DNA from: Chloranthus sessilifolius
Taxonomy: Eukaryota > Streptophyta > Magnoliopsida > Chloranthales > Chloranthaceae
Direction: 5' to 3'
NCBI GenBank assembly: GCA_021018995.1
Contig: CM037592.1
Coordinates: 77,441,301 to 77,505,300 of the forward strand
DNA: 64,000 nt
Position numbers and translations under genes: made by a program. The stretch's first letter is position 1; every line of letters begins with the position of its first letter. Below the pieces are notes generated by a model. The model ran no database searches, was not told the origin of the DNA, and saw only the letters and a list, made by a program, of their open reading frames with translations. Of the stretch, positions 10,837 through 21,710 are shown piece after piece.

Positions 10837-13031
10837 ATACTACAAAACATCACAAGCCTCACAGGTATGATCACTCTAGATTTTTTTTAGGTTTATATTT
10901 TTATGTAATCAATTTTTATTTTAGTTTTTCCTTTTACTATAATATTTCTTTTTCTTGATCATTGTAAATATTCATTTAATATATAATATTTTCTTTTGAC
11001 TAACTTTCTTTTTCACTAACAGTGTAATTGTTACTAACTTTTCTTTCATTTTTGTTATTAATGTCTCTGAGAGTAATACGACAATATTTTTCTCAAATTT
11101 GGGGGGACATTCTTTACAGAATTTTTTTTTCACATCCGGTAAATAATCAGTGAATTAGTAATTTTCAGGTACATTATATTTAAGTGTCCACTATTTTTGT
11201 GCTAATGAGAGCATTGTCCGACTTAAGTTTGGGGGGATACACATCTTCTGCGTATAATAGTAGTTAATTAGTATAGTAGTATTTTAGTTAGTTTTATTAA
11301 GTTTATTTTTATAAATTTTTTCAAATTTTTAGTTTTAATAGTTGATCATTATATAGAAATTATGATAGAAGAAAATTACAAATCTTGAAAACTTACGATC
11401 CGTCATAGTAGGAGTTCAATAATCAGAGTAAAGAACAATTATAATTCATCCTTAGCTCGTTGAACACTGCATTAGAAAGAATGTTTGAAACAATAGATTG
11501 ATCTAAACAGTAAAATTTTAGACTATAGTTTCAAAAGTATAAATCAGTGAGATTTTGAGCCAAATTTTCCTTTCCTTGAGAGAGAGACTATTTCTATTCA
11601 AATAGAAAATTTCTTTGAACTTTTATTCTGTTATGAAATCTCATATTGCTGAATTTAAAATCAAGATATTCTAGGAATATGATAACCTGATTTTTTGTCT
11701 AGAGCTATCTGTTAGAAATATCAAAGCAATAAGGCATCTATGCTAGTAAATCATAAAGATGATTTAAGGCTATCTTTTATTAAATCAGAGCCAAAAAAGC
11801 TAAAATCTCAGAAAAATTTATCCTTTGAACCCATATTAGAAGCCTAAACCGAATTTCTTTATACCAAAAAAGTCTGATAAACCCTTAACCATATGTACTA
11901 CCCAAAACTTTCAACCTTTAACCCTTATAGTTTTTTAGATTTTAGAATGCAAAAGAAAGGAAGAAGAGGGAGTGGAAGGAGTAAGAAGCAAAAACAGATA
12001 AGAGGAACGTTAAAAAAAAAGGGTACAGTTGAAGAAATCAAAAGAAGAATATGGGAAGGGAGTGAAAAATCGTAAAAAAGGATGATTTGAAAAGAAGATT
12101 ACGATTCTTAAGCAAAAAACTTTCAAAGAGAATAAAAATCGTAAAATACAATTTTACAAAGCAATGGAAGAAATGGGATTTATAACAGAAACAACAAAAA
12201 TGGGAAGAAGTTATCCAATCCATGGATACTTATCGAAGTAGAAAAAAAGAAGCCTGAAAAGATAGGAAAAAGAAGAGCTAAATTCTCAGAAAAACTTTGA
12301 ATCTTTCTACCTTTTGGAACCCAAAGCCCCATTACAAGCCGAAGGAAAGACCTTTTTGATTTACGATTTGCAAAAGCATAAGCCTAGTAGAGATATGAAT
12401 AATAGATATTATGGATTGCATAGGGAATCATATGAGTAGAGTAGATTATCCTTTTCTATGAGATTAAATTTTTTTGCAATTATCTTGTGACTGAATTCTT
12501 TTTGAGAGTATGTCAATAATGAGTTTTTGAATGAAAATATTTTCTAAATTTATAGTTTAGAAAAATTTATGAAGAATAAATTGTTCACTAATGCATACAC
12601 TCCTGCTTACTATGAATTGAAATTATTGGAGTTCTAATCAAGGATGACTATTATAATGGAAAGTAAGGATAAAAGATTAGTAATTTTAGAAAATCATAAC
12701 AACTATGTGATGACCAACTTGACCAACGTGATTAACTTAGTCAACTTAGATACTTTAGATAGTGTACAAAATTAGTTGAAATATTTAACCTTTCTTTTCT
12801 TTTAAAAAATATTTTAAAAAATCTAAAAATATTTGAAGTTCGTAGGTAACTTCACTAAAAACCTTCAAGAGACTACAACTCCTCCACTAGGGATCACCTA
12901 GGGGTTTAAAGGCTTGTTGCATATGCTAAATGCAATTGTGCTCTCTACAAAAGTGACATTTAAATTTTTAGTTTAGAATATTTTATATTTTCTTGTTTAC
13001 TAGGGATTAGCAAAACGTAAGTTTGAGAGTG
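10837..13031 (+). other. Athila-like 3' noncoding region with polypurine tract
   Basis: The region is A/T-rich without coding. TTTGGGGGGACAT-type G runs at 11098-11113 and 11225-11238 resemble Athila polypurine tracts. The tract nearest the LTR is AAGTTTGAGAGTG at 13019-13031, adjoining the 3' LTR and therefore the functional position. Four AATCGT/ACGATT words cluster at 12065-12375. The ORFs at 11893-12075 and 12038-12223 are low-complexity and not credible genes. Confidence 0.6.
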
Positions 13032-14498
13032 TGATCAATCACATAATATACCATTTTATCACCCTTAACTTAGTGATGCTAGAACTTAGTTTACTACTAA
13101 TAAGTTACTGATGTGCAGATATTAAAGAAAAATAGCAAAGAAGAACGAAAATAATAATATTCATCAAAATGAACTCATAAAATAATAAAAAGATGATTGA
13201 ACCAAAAGACGAATCATTCCCTACTGAAAAGACGAAAAATCATGCTTCACGATTTTTCAGAACGATGCAATATAAAGTAGAAATCATAATTTACGATTCT
13301 ACAAGAGAAAGCCAGTCAAAAGAGTGTGATACAAGAAAAGCGATGAATCGTAATGAAGAATCGTTCAATAAGAAGCTGTATAAAAAATAATAGAAAATCG
13401 TGATTTACAATTTTCCAAAGGAAGTTTCAATAGAAGAATAGAAAATTGTGATTTACAATTTTCCAGAGAAGACACCTTTCGAAGTTGTTGATCACGTGAG
13501 AATGAACACCGCCATACATAAAATTAGAAGATCTCTTAAAGAAGAAGTCCAGTGAATCATGGATCTGAGAGATTGACGAAAGAGATTCTTAAAGGACTCT
13601 ACTGCTTAAATAAAGGAAGAAATTCAGAAGTACATCAACTATAGAAAGCAAGGAAAGATAAGATTAGAAGTAGAATTATACTAGGATAGTTTTTCTTTAG
13701 TAATTTCTTTTATTAGAATTAGAAGTTTTGTAAACCGACCCTTATGATCTATAAATAAGAGGTTCGACACATAAAAATAACCATTGAAGAATTTCACAGC
13801 ATCAATTGACAACTAAGGTCTGTGTTTTCTTCTTATCAAAGTAGTTTAGGATTTACAAAGTAACGTCATCCATATTTCTCTTAGGTCTTGCCTGACAACC
13901 AAGGCTGAGGAAGCTAAAAGATCAACTCTTTGAATGGTTCTACTTTTACTTTCTAGTTTAGATTTATTTTTGCTTTCTAGTTTAGATTTATTTTATTGTA
14001 ATTTACTATTTTGTAAACATCTTCGAATTTTAATTTGAATTGACGACCCAGGTTAAAGTTTGCAGATTAGTGTAATGATTTTATTTTTCCATCTTTAGTT
14101 TTCTAAAATTGATTGACGCCCAAGTTTAGGAGATTGTTGATTAGATTAAATCTATGTTGATAGGATTTTAGTGTTGATTGACGATCATTGCTAGGAAACT
14201 TGATATATGGTGTAAAGGTACTGTTTAATTTATTAAATATCTGATAGCTGAAGATTGTGATTGACGACCATAATCTGAAGAAGAAAGATTTAGAATTTAT
14301 TTTGTAATTTAGATTAAGAAACCATTCTTTTATTTATATTTCTCCAATAGTTTAGGAACTTAAAAGATAAATATAACTTTTCAGAAAATTAATTTAGATA
14401 ACCTGTCTTCGTGGGAACGATCCTATACTAGCTCTACAATTTCTATTGTACACTCTAATAGGTTAAGACTTTATTAGACACATTATTAGAGTTGATCA
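13032..14498 (+). repeat. 3' LTR of Athila-like element
   Basis: It matches 4420-5914 over its length and ends GTTGATCA directly against GTGGG. It keeps the AATCGT/ACGATT cluster (13235-13470) and the series of TGACGACC-like units at about 13890, 14040, 14113, 14178 and 14261. Confidence 0.92.
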
Positions 14499-14503
14499 GT
14501 GGG
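14499..14503. other. Target site duplication GTGGG, right copy
   Basis: An exact repeat of 4415-4419, directly after the terminal CA of the 3' LTR. Confidence 0.92.
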
Positions 14504-14908
14504 CCCGCCAACAAGGATTTTCTCATAATCATCTTTCTTTAAGCCTAAGGTCGTGTGGACAACTTTAGCGTAACCCGATTTTGGCACCACCCTGGCAAGG
14601 CCTCGATGTAGCCTCAAACCCGATAGATTGGAGAGCTCTTCAAGAGTTGGTGTTAACTCGCGGATCCCAAAGCGAAAGAAATGGGTTTCCACTTCCCAAT
14701 GTGAAATTGCCGCATAAATAAGGTCCCACAATAGAGGAACCTCAAGGATAGAAGTAGGATGGCCAACCCGAGTTAATCCAAACCTGCAAGCTCGCTCTCA
14801 TTCAAGCTATCAAGCCATTTTTTTACAGAAAACTAGGCCCCACACCCAAAGAGGAAAGTATAAAGGTCCCGGACCCCCAAGAGAGACGTGGTCGGAAAGC
14901 AGGTCCAT
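14499..14908 (-). pseudogene. DUF7745-like antisense gene of T1, N-terminal half
   Basis: On the minus strand an ATG at 14906-14908 starts a frame that runs to the insertion point. It has in-frame stops clustered at about residues 33-37. It then encodes RFGLTRVGHPTS, an LLWDLIYAAISHWEVETHFF stretch, and FGIRELTPTLEELSNLSGL, which fits the E-x-TPTLEE-x core of DUF7745 / plant-mobile-like proteins. It ends at the Athila-like LTR with GGPT. If the element and one GTGGG copy are disregarded, the frame continues into 4414 and downwards without a shift for about 16 codons, so this is one gene split by the insertion. A palindrome array (15073-15240) lies 165 bp upstream of the ATG. Confidence 0.68.
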
Positions 14909-15072
14909 GGTCATACAAAGACATTCAAAGAATTACAATTCAATGTAGGACAATGGACCCACCCTTGGGAAGAAAAGAAAAAAATATGGGAGCAAAATTC
15001 AGAACCCAACTCAAAATAATGAGAAATAAGTATATTCTTGGGCTTTAAAACCACACCACTATCCAAAATTTC

Positions 15073-15240
15073 ATAGCGTATGTATTACATATGCTAGGCC
15101 AAAAAATGCCCAGAATTTCCTAGCGTATGTATTACATACGCTTGGCCAAAAAACCCCAAAATTTGCTTAGCGTATGTATTACATACACTAGGCCAAAAAG
15201 TGCCCATAAACGCCAAGTGTATGTAACACACACGCTAGAC
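15073..15240. repeat. Palindrome array P1 (GCGTATG...CATACGC), four units
   Basis: Four units of an inverted repeat centred on GCGTATGTATTACATACGC occur at about 15074-15098, 15121-15144, 15166-15195 and 15212-15240. Arms are often extended by CCTA/TAGG to a 10-12 bp stem. Spacers of 20-25 bp are A/C-rich (GGCCAAAAA, then GCCCAGAATTT). The units differ at scattered positions. The array lies just upstream of the DUF7745-like antisense gene; the related array P2 lies upstream of the PMD gene. Confidence 0.88.
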
Positions 15241-15700
15241 CAAAAAGGAGGATGAAAAGGAGAGGAGGGTCTATCCTCCTTCCCTTAAACACCTATTCAC
15301 CTGCATGCAATAAACTAAGTTCTTTTTTTTTTTTTTTGGCACCCCAGGCCACGAGCTGGGACACTAGGATTTATCACTTAACCTCTATTACACTTTCTTT
15401 TTTGGCAGGGACCATTGCTCACAACAAGCAAAGAAGAAGCATATGGACCCCAGCCATTACGGCCAACGCCTCAATTAGGGGGCATTCCCCCCATTTTTTT
15501 GCCAAACTTATGGCTATCTTACAAAAGAGTACGAGATACAAAGTACATTTTCACAAGCCACCTAACATCACATTCATTTTCCAAGCAAGAAGGTCACATC
15601 AAAATGGGAAATACAAGGCAAAGAAGAAATTAAAGACATCCATTCAAAAGAGTATCCAAGGTGCGCCAAGAGGTAACATCGTTATTACTTCAAATGTGCT
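15241..15700. other. Between palindrome array P1 and the PMD gene tail
   Basis: Plus-strand ORFs here (for example 15252-15776) are antisense shadows of intron or UTR sequence of the minus-strand PMD gene. A 16-bp T run sits at 15323-15338. I recognise no separate gene. Confidence 0.4.
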
Positions 15701-17019
15701 CAAAGGTTCAAATGTTCATGAAAAAGGAAAAGAAAAGGCAACAGAGGCAGTCTCCAATCACGCTCCAGGTCCTTGAGAGTCCCTCTTCTGCGAGTGCTTG
15801 GTCCTTTGAAACGTTTGAGTGTCCCCAACACGAGACCACACCTGGGATAGCCGGCTGAGTAGCGAACGAGACTCCTTCACCCGAGCACGGTGAAGGCACC
15901 ATGTCAGAAGGATCAGTTAGGGGAAGCATAAACCGATAAAAAAGTAAAAGGGACAAACCAATATCATACTCACCACTTCAGCCTCCCGAAGGTTAGTAAT
16001 ATTATGCTAGTAGTCCGCCTACTAAATTGTTGACTCGTAAACCTACAAAGAAGACATGGAAAGATCATCAACATGGAAAGACCAGGGAAAACATATATAC
16101 CCCTAGAAAAGAGCTCACCCTTGGAATCAGCTCGATGGAGGAACTCTAACTACCTCGATAGAAAGGCGGGCATGCTTAGCAACATCAGCACATGGGGCCA
16201 GAAAGAAACACATCATCCATGCGCCTGAATGCACCCTGGGTCCTTGCGGCAAATGCCCCTGCACAAAAAGCATCCGAAGGTCCCGCACTTGTCTCCTTTG
16301 AGGGTCCCGCCTCTACACCCACACCAGGTCCCACTGCCTCATCGAACTGAAATAGAAGAGGAGAGTGAGAGACGATCAACAAAGCACTATCTTAATAAAC
16401 CAAAAGGATGAATCGATAAGCAAGGGAAGGGTAAGCAAAGTACTTGGCCCTGTGGTCCTCCAAGTGCCAGAAAGTTTAACACCAGGAACAAATAATGGAA
16501 GGAGGGTTCGATCGGGGAGGGACTTGTACCACTGGTGGTACCCCCCATATTGGAAAAGGTCGTCAACTGGAACCCCAAGATGAAGGAGTCTCCCAGTAAG
16601 CTCCTCAATTGTACCCTCTAGCGCCATGACATCCTTAGGGAGACCCAACGGTATAGCAAAAAAGTCTCAGTATTGGTTCACAACCATCTCCCCTAGATAA
16701 TAGGCTCAGACTCAGGCACCGTAGAGAAAGACGACCTGACGATCAATGAACAACCGAGATGCCCAACAGCGGCACGGTCAAGAAAAGGGTAGCCGACGTA
16801 CGGATCAAAGGCAATATACATAAGAAAGAAAAGGTCCATCAGTCAATCAATACAATCATAGCTCAAGAAATCTAATTAATAAAGAAAATGGAGAATCAAA
16901 CCTGCTCAGGGATCATCAGGTCAAACTGCGACCTCAAACCCAATTCAGGGTGCTTCATCCCCGACTCTCAACGACGGTTTGGGAGCCAGTTGCTCATAAG
17001 AGGATAGGTATACTCATCT
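15700..17019 (-). pseudogene. PMD antisense gene of T1: probable downstream exons
   Basis: Minus-strand exon candidates follow the main PMD exon. One is about 17018-16907, with acceptor TTTTCAG and donor CAG-GTTTGATTC; it carries the DEYTYPLMSNWLPNRR stretch and then a stop. The next is about 16760-16460, encoding GLPKDVMALEGTIEELTGRL and a donor-like AA-GTACTT. Another is about 16354-16190, with acceptor CTATTTCAG, encoding an FDEAVGPGVG stretch and ending in a stop. The last, about 15956-15760, encodes a Ser/Pro-rich stretch. Phases do not all agree and stops occur, so the gene is decayed or my splice choices are partly wrong. Function is unknown beyond the domain upstream. Confidence 0.42.
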
Positions 17020-17156
17020 GAAAATAGTAGGGGATGACTAGGTACGAAGTTCAAGTACCCCCAAATATGAAAAAGAGGGACAAACAAAGAACATATCAAA
17101 TCAAATAATAAGAGTAAGAAGTGACAAACCAAGAGGGGAAAAATCAAGTGGGCTAC

Positions 17157-17831
17157 CTTAATCACATGCCAAAAGCCGAGGACAGAGGCAACCTCCCCGA
17201 CCGACACCTTGGCCAGGCTATCCATCAGCACCACATAACCGGTGCCGCCCCAATCAAAACGATGCACGTTCGCCCAATTCTCCATCAAACAGAGGAGAGA
17301 CAGTGCAACACAACCTCCACTGGCATTAGCAAGAGTGGTCTTGCCCAGAAGGTAAAGAAGGGAGATGCGAGCCATCACTAGGGCCCGCTTAAGCTCAATG
17401 ACAACATCCACATTTGGCTGGTGTGAATCAACCAGCTCATTAGCCTCAAACAGACTCTCCAACCAAGATAACTTGACCTTAGTACCGGTCATGTTGTTGG
17501 AGGGGTATGCCCCGATCAGTCGAGTCACCTCCTCACAATTAGGAACGCGGGGACAGACCACAGGCATTCCCCCTATCGCAACCCCTGTGATCATAGACCA
17601 ATCTACGGGAGTGATGGTCATCTCGGCTACGGGCATATGAAAGGTCATCGTCTCTAGACAAAACCTCTCCACCAGGGCCCCCACGTAGGCTGTGTCGCCC
17701 CATATAGTAGGGCAGGATAGAAAGTTTTCAAAACTCGCTTGGGCCAGGAAAAACCTCACAGCAAAGGGGAGGTGGGCATAAAAATGTTGAAGATGAAACC
17801 AATCCCTGTGAAACATAATCTGGGGCAAGGG
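17157..17831 (-). pseudogene. Plant mobile domain (PMD) exon, antisense in T1
   Basis: This is the best-preserved accessory coding exon. On the minus strand an acceptor TTTTAATGCAG precedes an uninterrupted frame of 225 codons. It carries the PMD (aminotransferase-like mobile domain) signature: ALVERFCLETMTFHMPVAEM, then TITPVDWSMITGVAIGG, a VKLSWLESLF block, a helical ARISLLYLLGKTT block and a final VGEVASVLGFW. The likely donor is AAG-GTAGCC at 17156. PMD proteins occur both as host genes and inside plant transposons; Arabidopsis MAIN and MAIL1 are host examples linked to transposon silencing. An open, domain-complete exon in such a decayed region suggests recent origin or past constraint. 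It may be intact, but its neighbouring exons look broken. Confidence 0.78.
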
Positions 17832-17912
17832 CTGCATTAAAAGAATGGAGGATGTCAGATCCTAGATTAAAGAGCATGAACAAAAAGAGGTGATTAAAGA
17901 ACTTTCTTTTAC

Positions 17913-18783
17913 TTGGCTAGCAATCCCGAAGTTAGAGATGTGGGTGTACTGTTGATGGAGTAACCCACTGCGGGCTGCATCACCTTGCATCTCGTACCAT
18001 ATATGAGAGGATCTCTGCACCTGGATGAGACGTTCCCCCTGATACCAAAAATCACATCAGGACTCCCCTCATGGGCCTGGTCCTCATCGCTTGATAATTT
18101 TGTGTCATCCTGAAAAGAGATACACCGCCAAACTATTAAAGGACGATGAGTTAGAGAAGATACTACACTTGTCTAAAGGATCATGAAACCAAACAAAGGT
18201 AAGTATGCCTCGTTCATACTGGAATATTCAAGAAAATAAAAAAAGAGAGAGAAAAGGAGAGAAAAGAGAAGAAAAAGAACAACAAGACAAAGAGGAAAAT
18301 ATGCATAAAAATCTCCCTTTACCCTAAGAAAAATCAATGATTTTTAACCCACACATTTTCAAAAAGACCCCCATCGATCAAAATTTTCACCGAAATCCAT
18401 TTCAAACATGCCTATACATCACTGATTCAATCAAAGCATTTGTCTTCCCAAAAAAAAAAATCCATTTTAGCTTAGCCGTAATGCATTGATAAAATAATAA
18501 AAAAAAAAGAGGAAAAAAAAGAGAGAAGAAAGAGGAAGAAAAAAGAGAGAAAAGAAAGTCGAGAAAAATCCAAAAAAGGGGCATGAATCACCCAAGTTTT
18601 CACCAAAATCCCTTCAAATACACATAAAATCACAATAGGGATCACATTTGCAAGAGAAAACACCCCTTTGATCATCTAGATGTAAGAACCCTAACCACAT
18701 TGGCATAAGATCAAAGAAATTTGCAAAGAAAAGGGTTTTTAGATTGATTACCGTGGTAAAGGTTTAAGCCCTAGGTTCGACAT
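17913..18783 (-). pseudogene. PMD antisense gene: probable 5' exons
   Basis: Exon candidate 18109-17913 (minus) follows acceptor CTTTTCAG and encodes an acidic stretch beginning DDTKLSSDEDQAHEGSPD, ending at a possible donor AA-GTAAAAG. Further upstream an ATG at 18781-18783 opens 11 codons (MSNLGLKPLPR) before a donor-like GTAATC, which could be a short first exon. The phase from the second exon into the 17831 exon does not match as I drew it, so one splice site is wrong or mutated. The intervening 18115-18745 is A/T-rich intron-like sequence. Confidence 0.35.
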
Positions 18784-18960
18784 GGAAAGCACGTTCAATC
18801 GACGATAATGACACCCGCACAATGTCGAGGTTTTGAATCGGATCTAGGAAGCACAAGGTAGAACTCTCGTTTCAGTTTGGAGAGAGGGAGAGGAGGAAAA
18901 TTTGGAGAATAGATTGTTTTCGGGTCTCAGGTCGCGCCCGACCATTTTAAACCTTTTTTT

Positions 18961-19074
18961 GGCCTAGTGTATCGAATACATACGCTAGGCATAAATTTTT
19001 CAGATTTTGCCTAGCGTATGTATTACACACGCTAATCTTAATTTCCCCCGATTTTGGCCTAGCATGTCTAATAT
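18961..19074. repeat. Palindrome array P2 (same word as P1), split by Tekay-1
   Basis: Units at 18961-18990, 19009-19035 and 19057-19074 share the GCCTAGC(GTATG...CATAC)GCTAGGC plan with array P1. The third unit is cut by the Tekay-1 insertion, and its other arm (ACACAGGCTAGGC) resumes at 31879-31891. The array lies 178 bp upstream of the candidate PMD start codon at 18783. Confidence 0.85.
19070..19074. other. Target site duplication AATAT, left copy
   Basis: AATAT precedes the Tekay-1 LTR; AATAC follows the other LTR at 31876-31880. One mismatch fits later mutation. Confidence 0.7.
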
Positions 19075-19342
19075 TGTAACGTCCCAAAAATTTCATACTT
19101 AATAGTGCACCTCGGGATGCCGACCAACTGGTCAAATGTTTGATCGGGTCAATATTGACTCAGTTGACTTAGTCGAACGTATGGAGGTGATGGAGTTAAG
19201 TGAAACAAGGGTGATTGTATGTGTGAGTACATACACTTAGTTAATTGTATGTGCTTTACACCAAATTGTAAGAACATAAGTTATAAAGAAAAAAGGGGGA
19301 GAAAAGTTAATTTCTCTTTAGTTGAGTGGTTGAGAGGAGTTA

Positions 19343-19378
<36 letters not shown>

Positions 19379-21606
19379 AATGCATGGGTGATTTGTTGTG
19401 AAATGAAGAGGGAAGCAATTAATGCAAATCATTGATCTTGGCTCGCAAAGTCTAACGGATCGAGCTCGGGATCGAGGAGAGATTTAGGTTGGAGGGTCGA
19501 AAACCCTAGTGAAGGAGATCCAACTGGTCGACTTGGGTAAGAATTACAAATCTATGTTTTGTTTAAACTATTAGCTAGAGGAATTAGAATTTGTTGTGTA
19601 TTATTTAAATGTATGATTAATAGGAGAGATGATGAGGATAGATGATGAAGAGATGAGAAGAAGGGTGTTAGATCTGGAATTGGGTGAATCCGATTGAACG
19701 AAATTACATTTTGTTCAATTGATTTTGAACAAAGAATGGATAGGGAAGAAAGCAAAGGGGTTCTGAGGGGAATCGTTCGAACAAATTGTGAAATCGTTCG
19801 ATCGATTCGAACTCTAAAGAAAAACCGATCGATCAATTTAGAAATCGTTTTACCGATTGGTTGGAACCTGTGTGAATGAATTAAAAATCGTTCAGTCGAT
19901 TTTGTTATCTGACAAAGGCATGTTAGAATGGTTAATGGTGGGATCGATCGAATGAAATAGAATTCGTTCGATCGATTTTAAAAGTTTTGTTCGATCGATT
20001 TAAATTTCGTTCGATCGATTTGAAAATCGTTTGATAGATTCTGAAATCGTTCGATCGAATTGGATGAAACTCAGTTTTTGTTCAGTTTTTGCATATGAAT
20101 AGTTGTTTATTGGTGTTAAGCTTATAACCTAATGTTCTTACACTGGCAGTGATGAAAGATATGTGTTTGGTCAGGTCTAGATCGAACTGAATTTTGTGAT
20201 GGTAGAGTGCTAACATGGATTAGAGAATCCGAGTGTGTAAACGCAAGTGAGGTAGGGGAATATCTAAACGAGTACACTTTATTACGAGCATTTACGTAGT
20301 GATAGAATGTTGTTACATGATCTTTAAACATGGTTTTCATTTGTTATTAATGCAATAAGTAGAGAAATGGAAATGGTGTGCGTGTTTACATAAAAATTCA
20401 TGAGAAAACTTGTTAAGTAAGAATAAAATCATCCCAGGGATGTAAGAACACATTCGGCATCGCAGAGATGCATCAGATGACGTGACATCCCAGGGATGTA
20501 TGGTGGATGTAGAGATCCACGTTAAGAAGTAAACAGTAAACATAATTGCATGGGTTGTGAGTTACTATGTATTAACACAATCACACGGTGAATAACTATA
20601 TGTATTACACAATTTGATTTAAGGTTCAGAGAATACCTAATCGACTCGGCGGGATAACCGTGACTGACTCGGCAAGATATCCGTGACCGGTACGGCGGCT
20701 AATTCGTACACCAGAAGTCATCCCAGGGATGTATAGTAGTGGTATGCCCGTCGCCTATGAGACAGGGACGAGGACGATTTCATGAAAAATAGTCTGATTA
20801 GACGACAATGGAGGGTATTCCATCGGGGCTCGATGCTATATTGCTCGGGGATTATTTAAGTTAAGATTTAAGTCATGGTCTCAGCCTGGTTGCAACTAAG
20901 GGAACTAGTGGTCATTGCAAAATACATGAGTAGAGTAATTAATGCAGTAAAATTGTTTTATCGTATCTTAAATTTACTTTTCAAGCAATGACATATCTAT
21001 GAGTTCATATTTTATTCCTGTCATGAAATATATGTTTGTAAGAAGGATATACTTGCTGTGATATTGCCCATATTGAGCTAGGATGTAGCTCACCCTTTGA
21101 CTATATGTCACAGGTGACGATTTAGGAATTGATGATAACTTAGGAGTTGCTACCGGCGAGGGCAATCTCGGAGATTCAGAGTACTTTCCAAGGGAAGAGT
21201 TTGAGCCTCCTCCGGAGAGATTCTTTTAGAAGACTTGCTGCATACTTTGATAGTGTTTTGTAAGGAGAGAGAGATTTATGGCTTGGTATGTCTAGCCTTG
21301 TTTTTTGTAAGAACAAATACATCTGTAATATTCTTTTATCGAACCATTGAAAGTGACCTTAGCTACAGCACTGATGGTTCGAGTTGGTTCTTTTGTTCAT
21401 GCGGAGTCATGAAATTAGAACTATCTTTTGGATTGGTGTTTTGGATTAGCGTATAGTAGAATTGGAGATTTATTTTGCATTAATTTCTTGTGCTTTCATA
21501 TTGTGAATGGGGTGTACCAAGTGTTCCGCACGTACATTATGGGGCACGACCTCGAGGGCTGTGCCGATGGCACGGGTTTCGGGGTGCTGAAATCTAGGCT
21601 GTCACA
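19075..21606 (+). repeat. 5' LTR of Tekay-1
   Basis: It starts TGTAACGTCCCAAAAATTTC and ends GGCTGTCACA. It contains a GA dinucleotide run (about 19349-19376), a TTCGATCGA array (19770-20070), and three copies of the palindrome CATCCCAGGGATG (20430, 20486 and 20719). It is paired with 29235-31875. Confidence 0.93.
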
Positions 21607-21608
21607 GT

Positions 21609-21620
21609 TGGTATCAAAGA
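21609..21620 (+). other. Primer binding site, tRNA-Met type (degenerate)
   Basis: TGGTATCAAAGA follows the LTR by two bases. It matches the common plant initiator-Met PBS TGGTATCAGAGC except for two positions. Confidence 0.8.
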
Positions 21621-21710
21621 AATTCGTTAGGATTTCTGACAAGACTAAGATTTTTGTCAGAGTGAAGGGATCTTCTGCTAATGAAACTTTGGTTTCATGT
21701 GCAGAGCGCT

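Larger units (their letters stand above)
4420..14498 (+). mobile_element. Athila-like LTR retrotransposon lacking pol, with an extra ORF
   Basis: A complete element is bounded by LTRs of 1495 and 1467 bp that begin and end with the inverted hexamer TGATCA and are flanked by GTGGG duplications. Order: 5' LTR, a tRNA-Asp-type primer binding site, Athila-type gag, a long accessory ORF of the putative plant transposon protein family, a long A/T-rich 3' region, and the 3' LTR. I see no protease, reverse transcriptase, RNase H or integrase between 7634 and 13031, so it could only move using another element's enzymes. The last 112 bp of the two LTRs show about eight differences, which indicates an old insertion. 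It sits inside the DUF7745-like antisense gene of T1. Confidence 0.9.

Noticed and set aside
11893..12223. Short ORFs on both strands in the Athila-like 3' region
   Set aside because: Low-complexity A- or T-rich translations with no start context.
15073..15240. MITE or DNA-transposon termini
   Set aside because: Palindromes occur as internal tandem arrays without terminal inverted repeats of a larger unit or target duplications.
15252..15776. 174-codon plus-strand ORF
   Set aside because: It lies opposite intron and tail sequence of the PMD antisense gene and has no motif; length is explained by chance in A/C-rich sequence.
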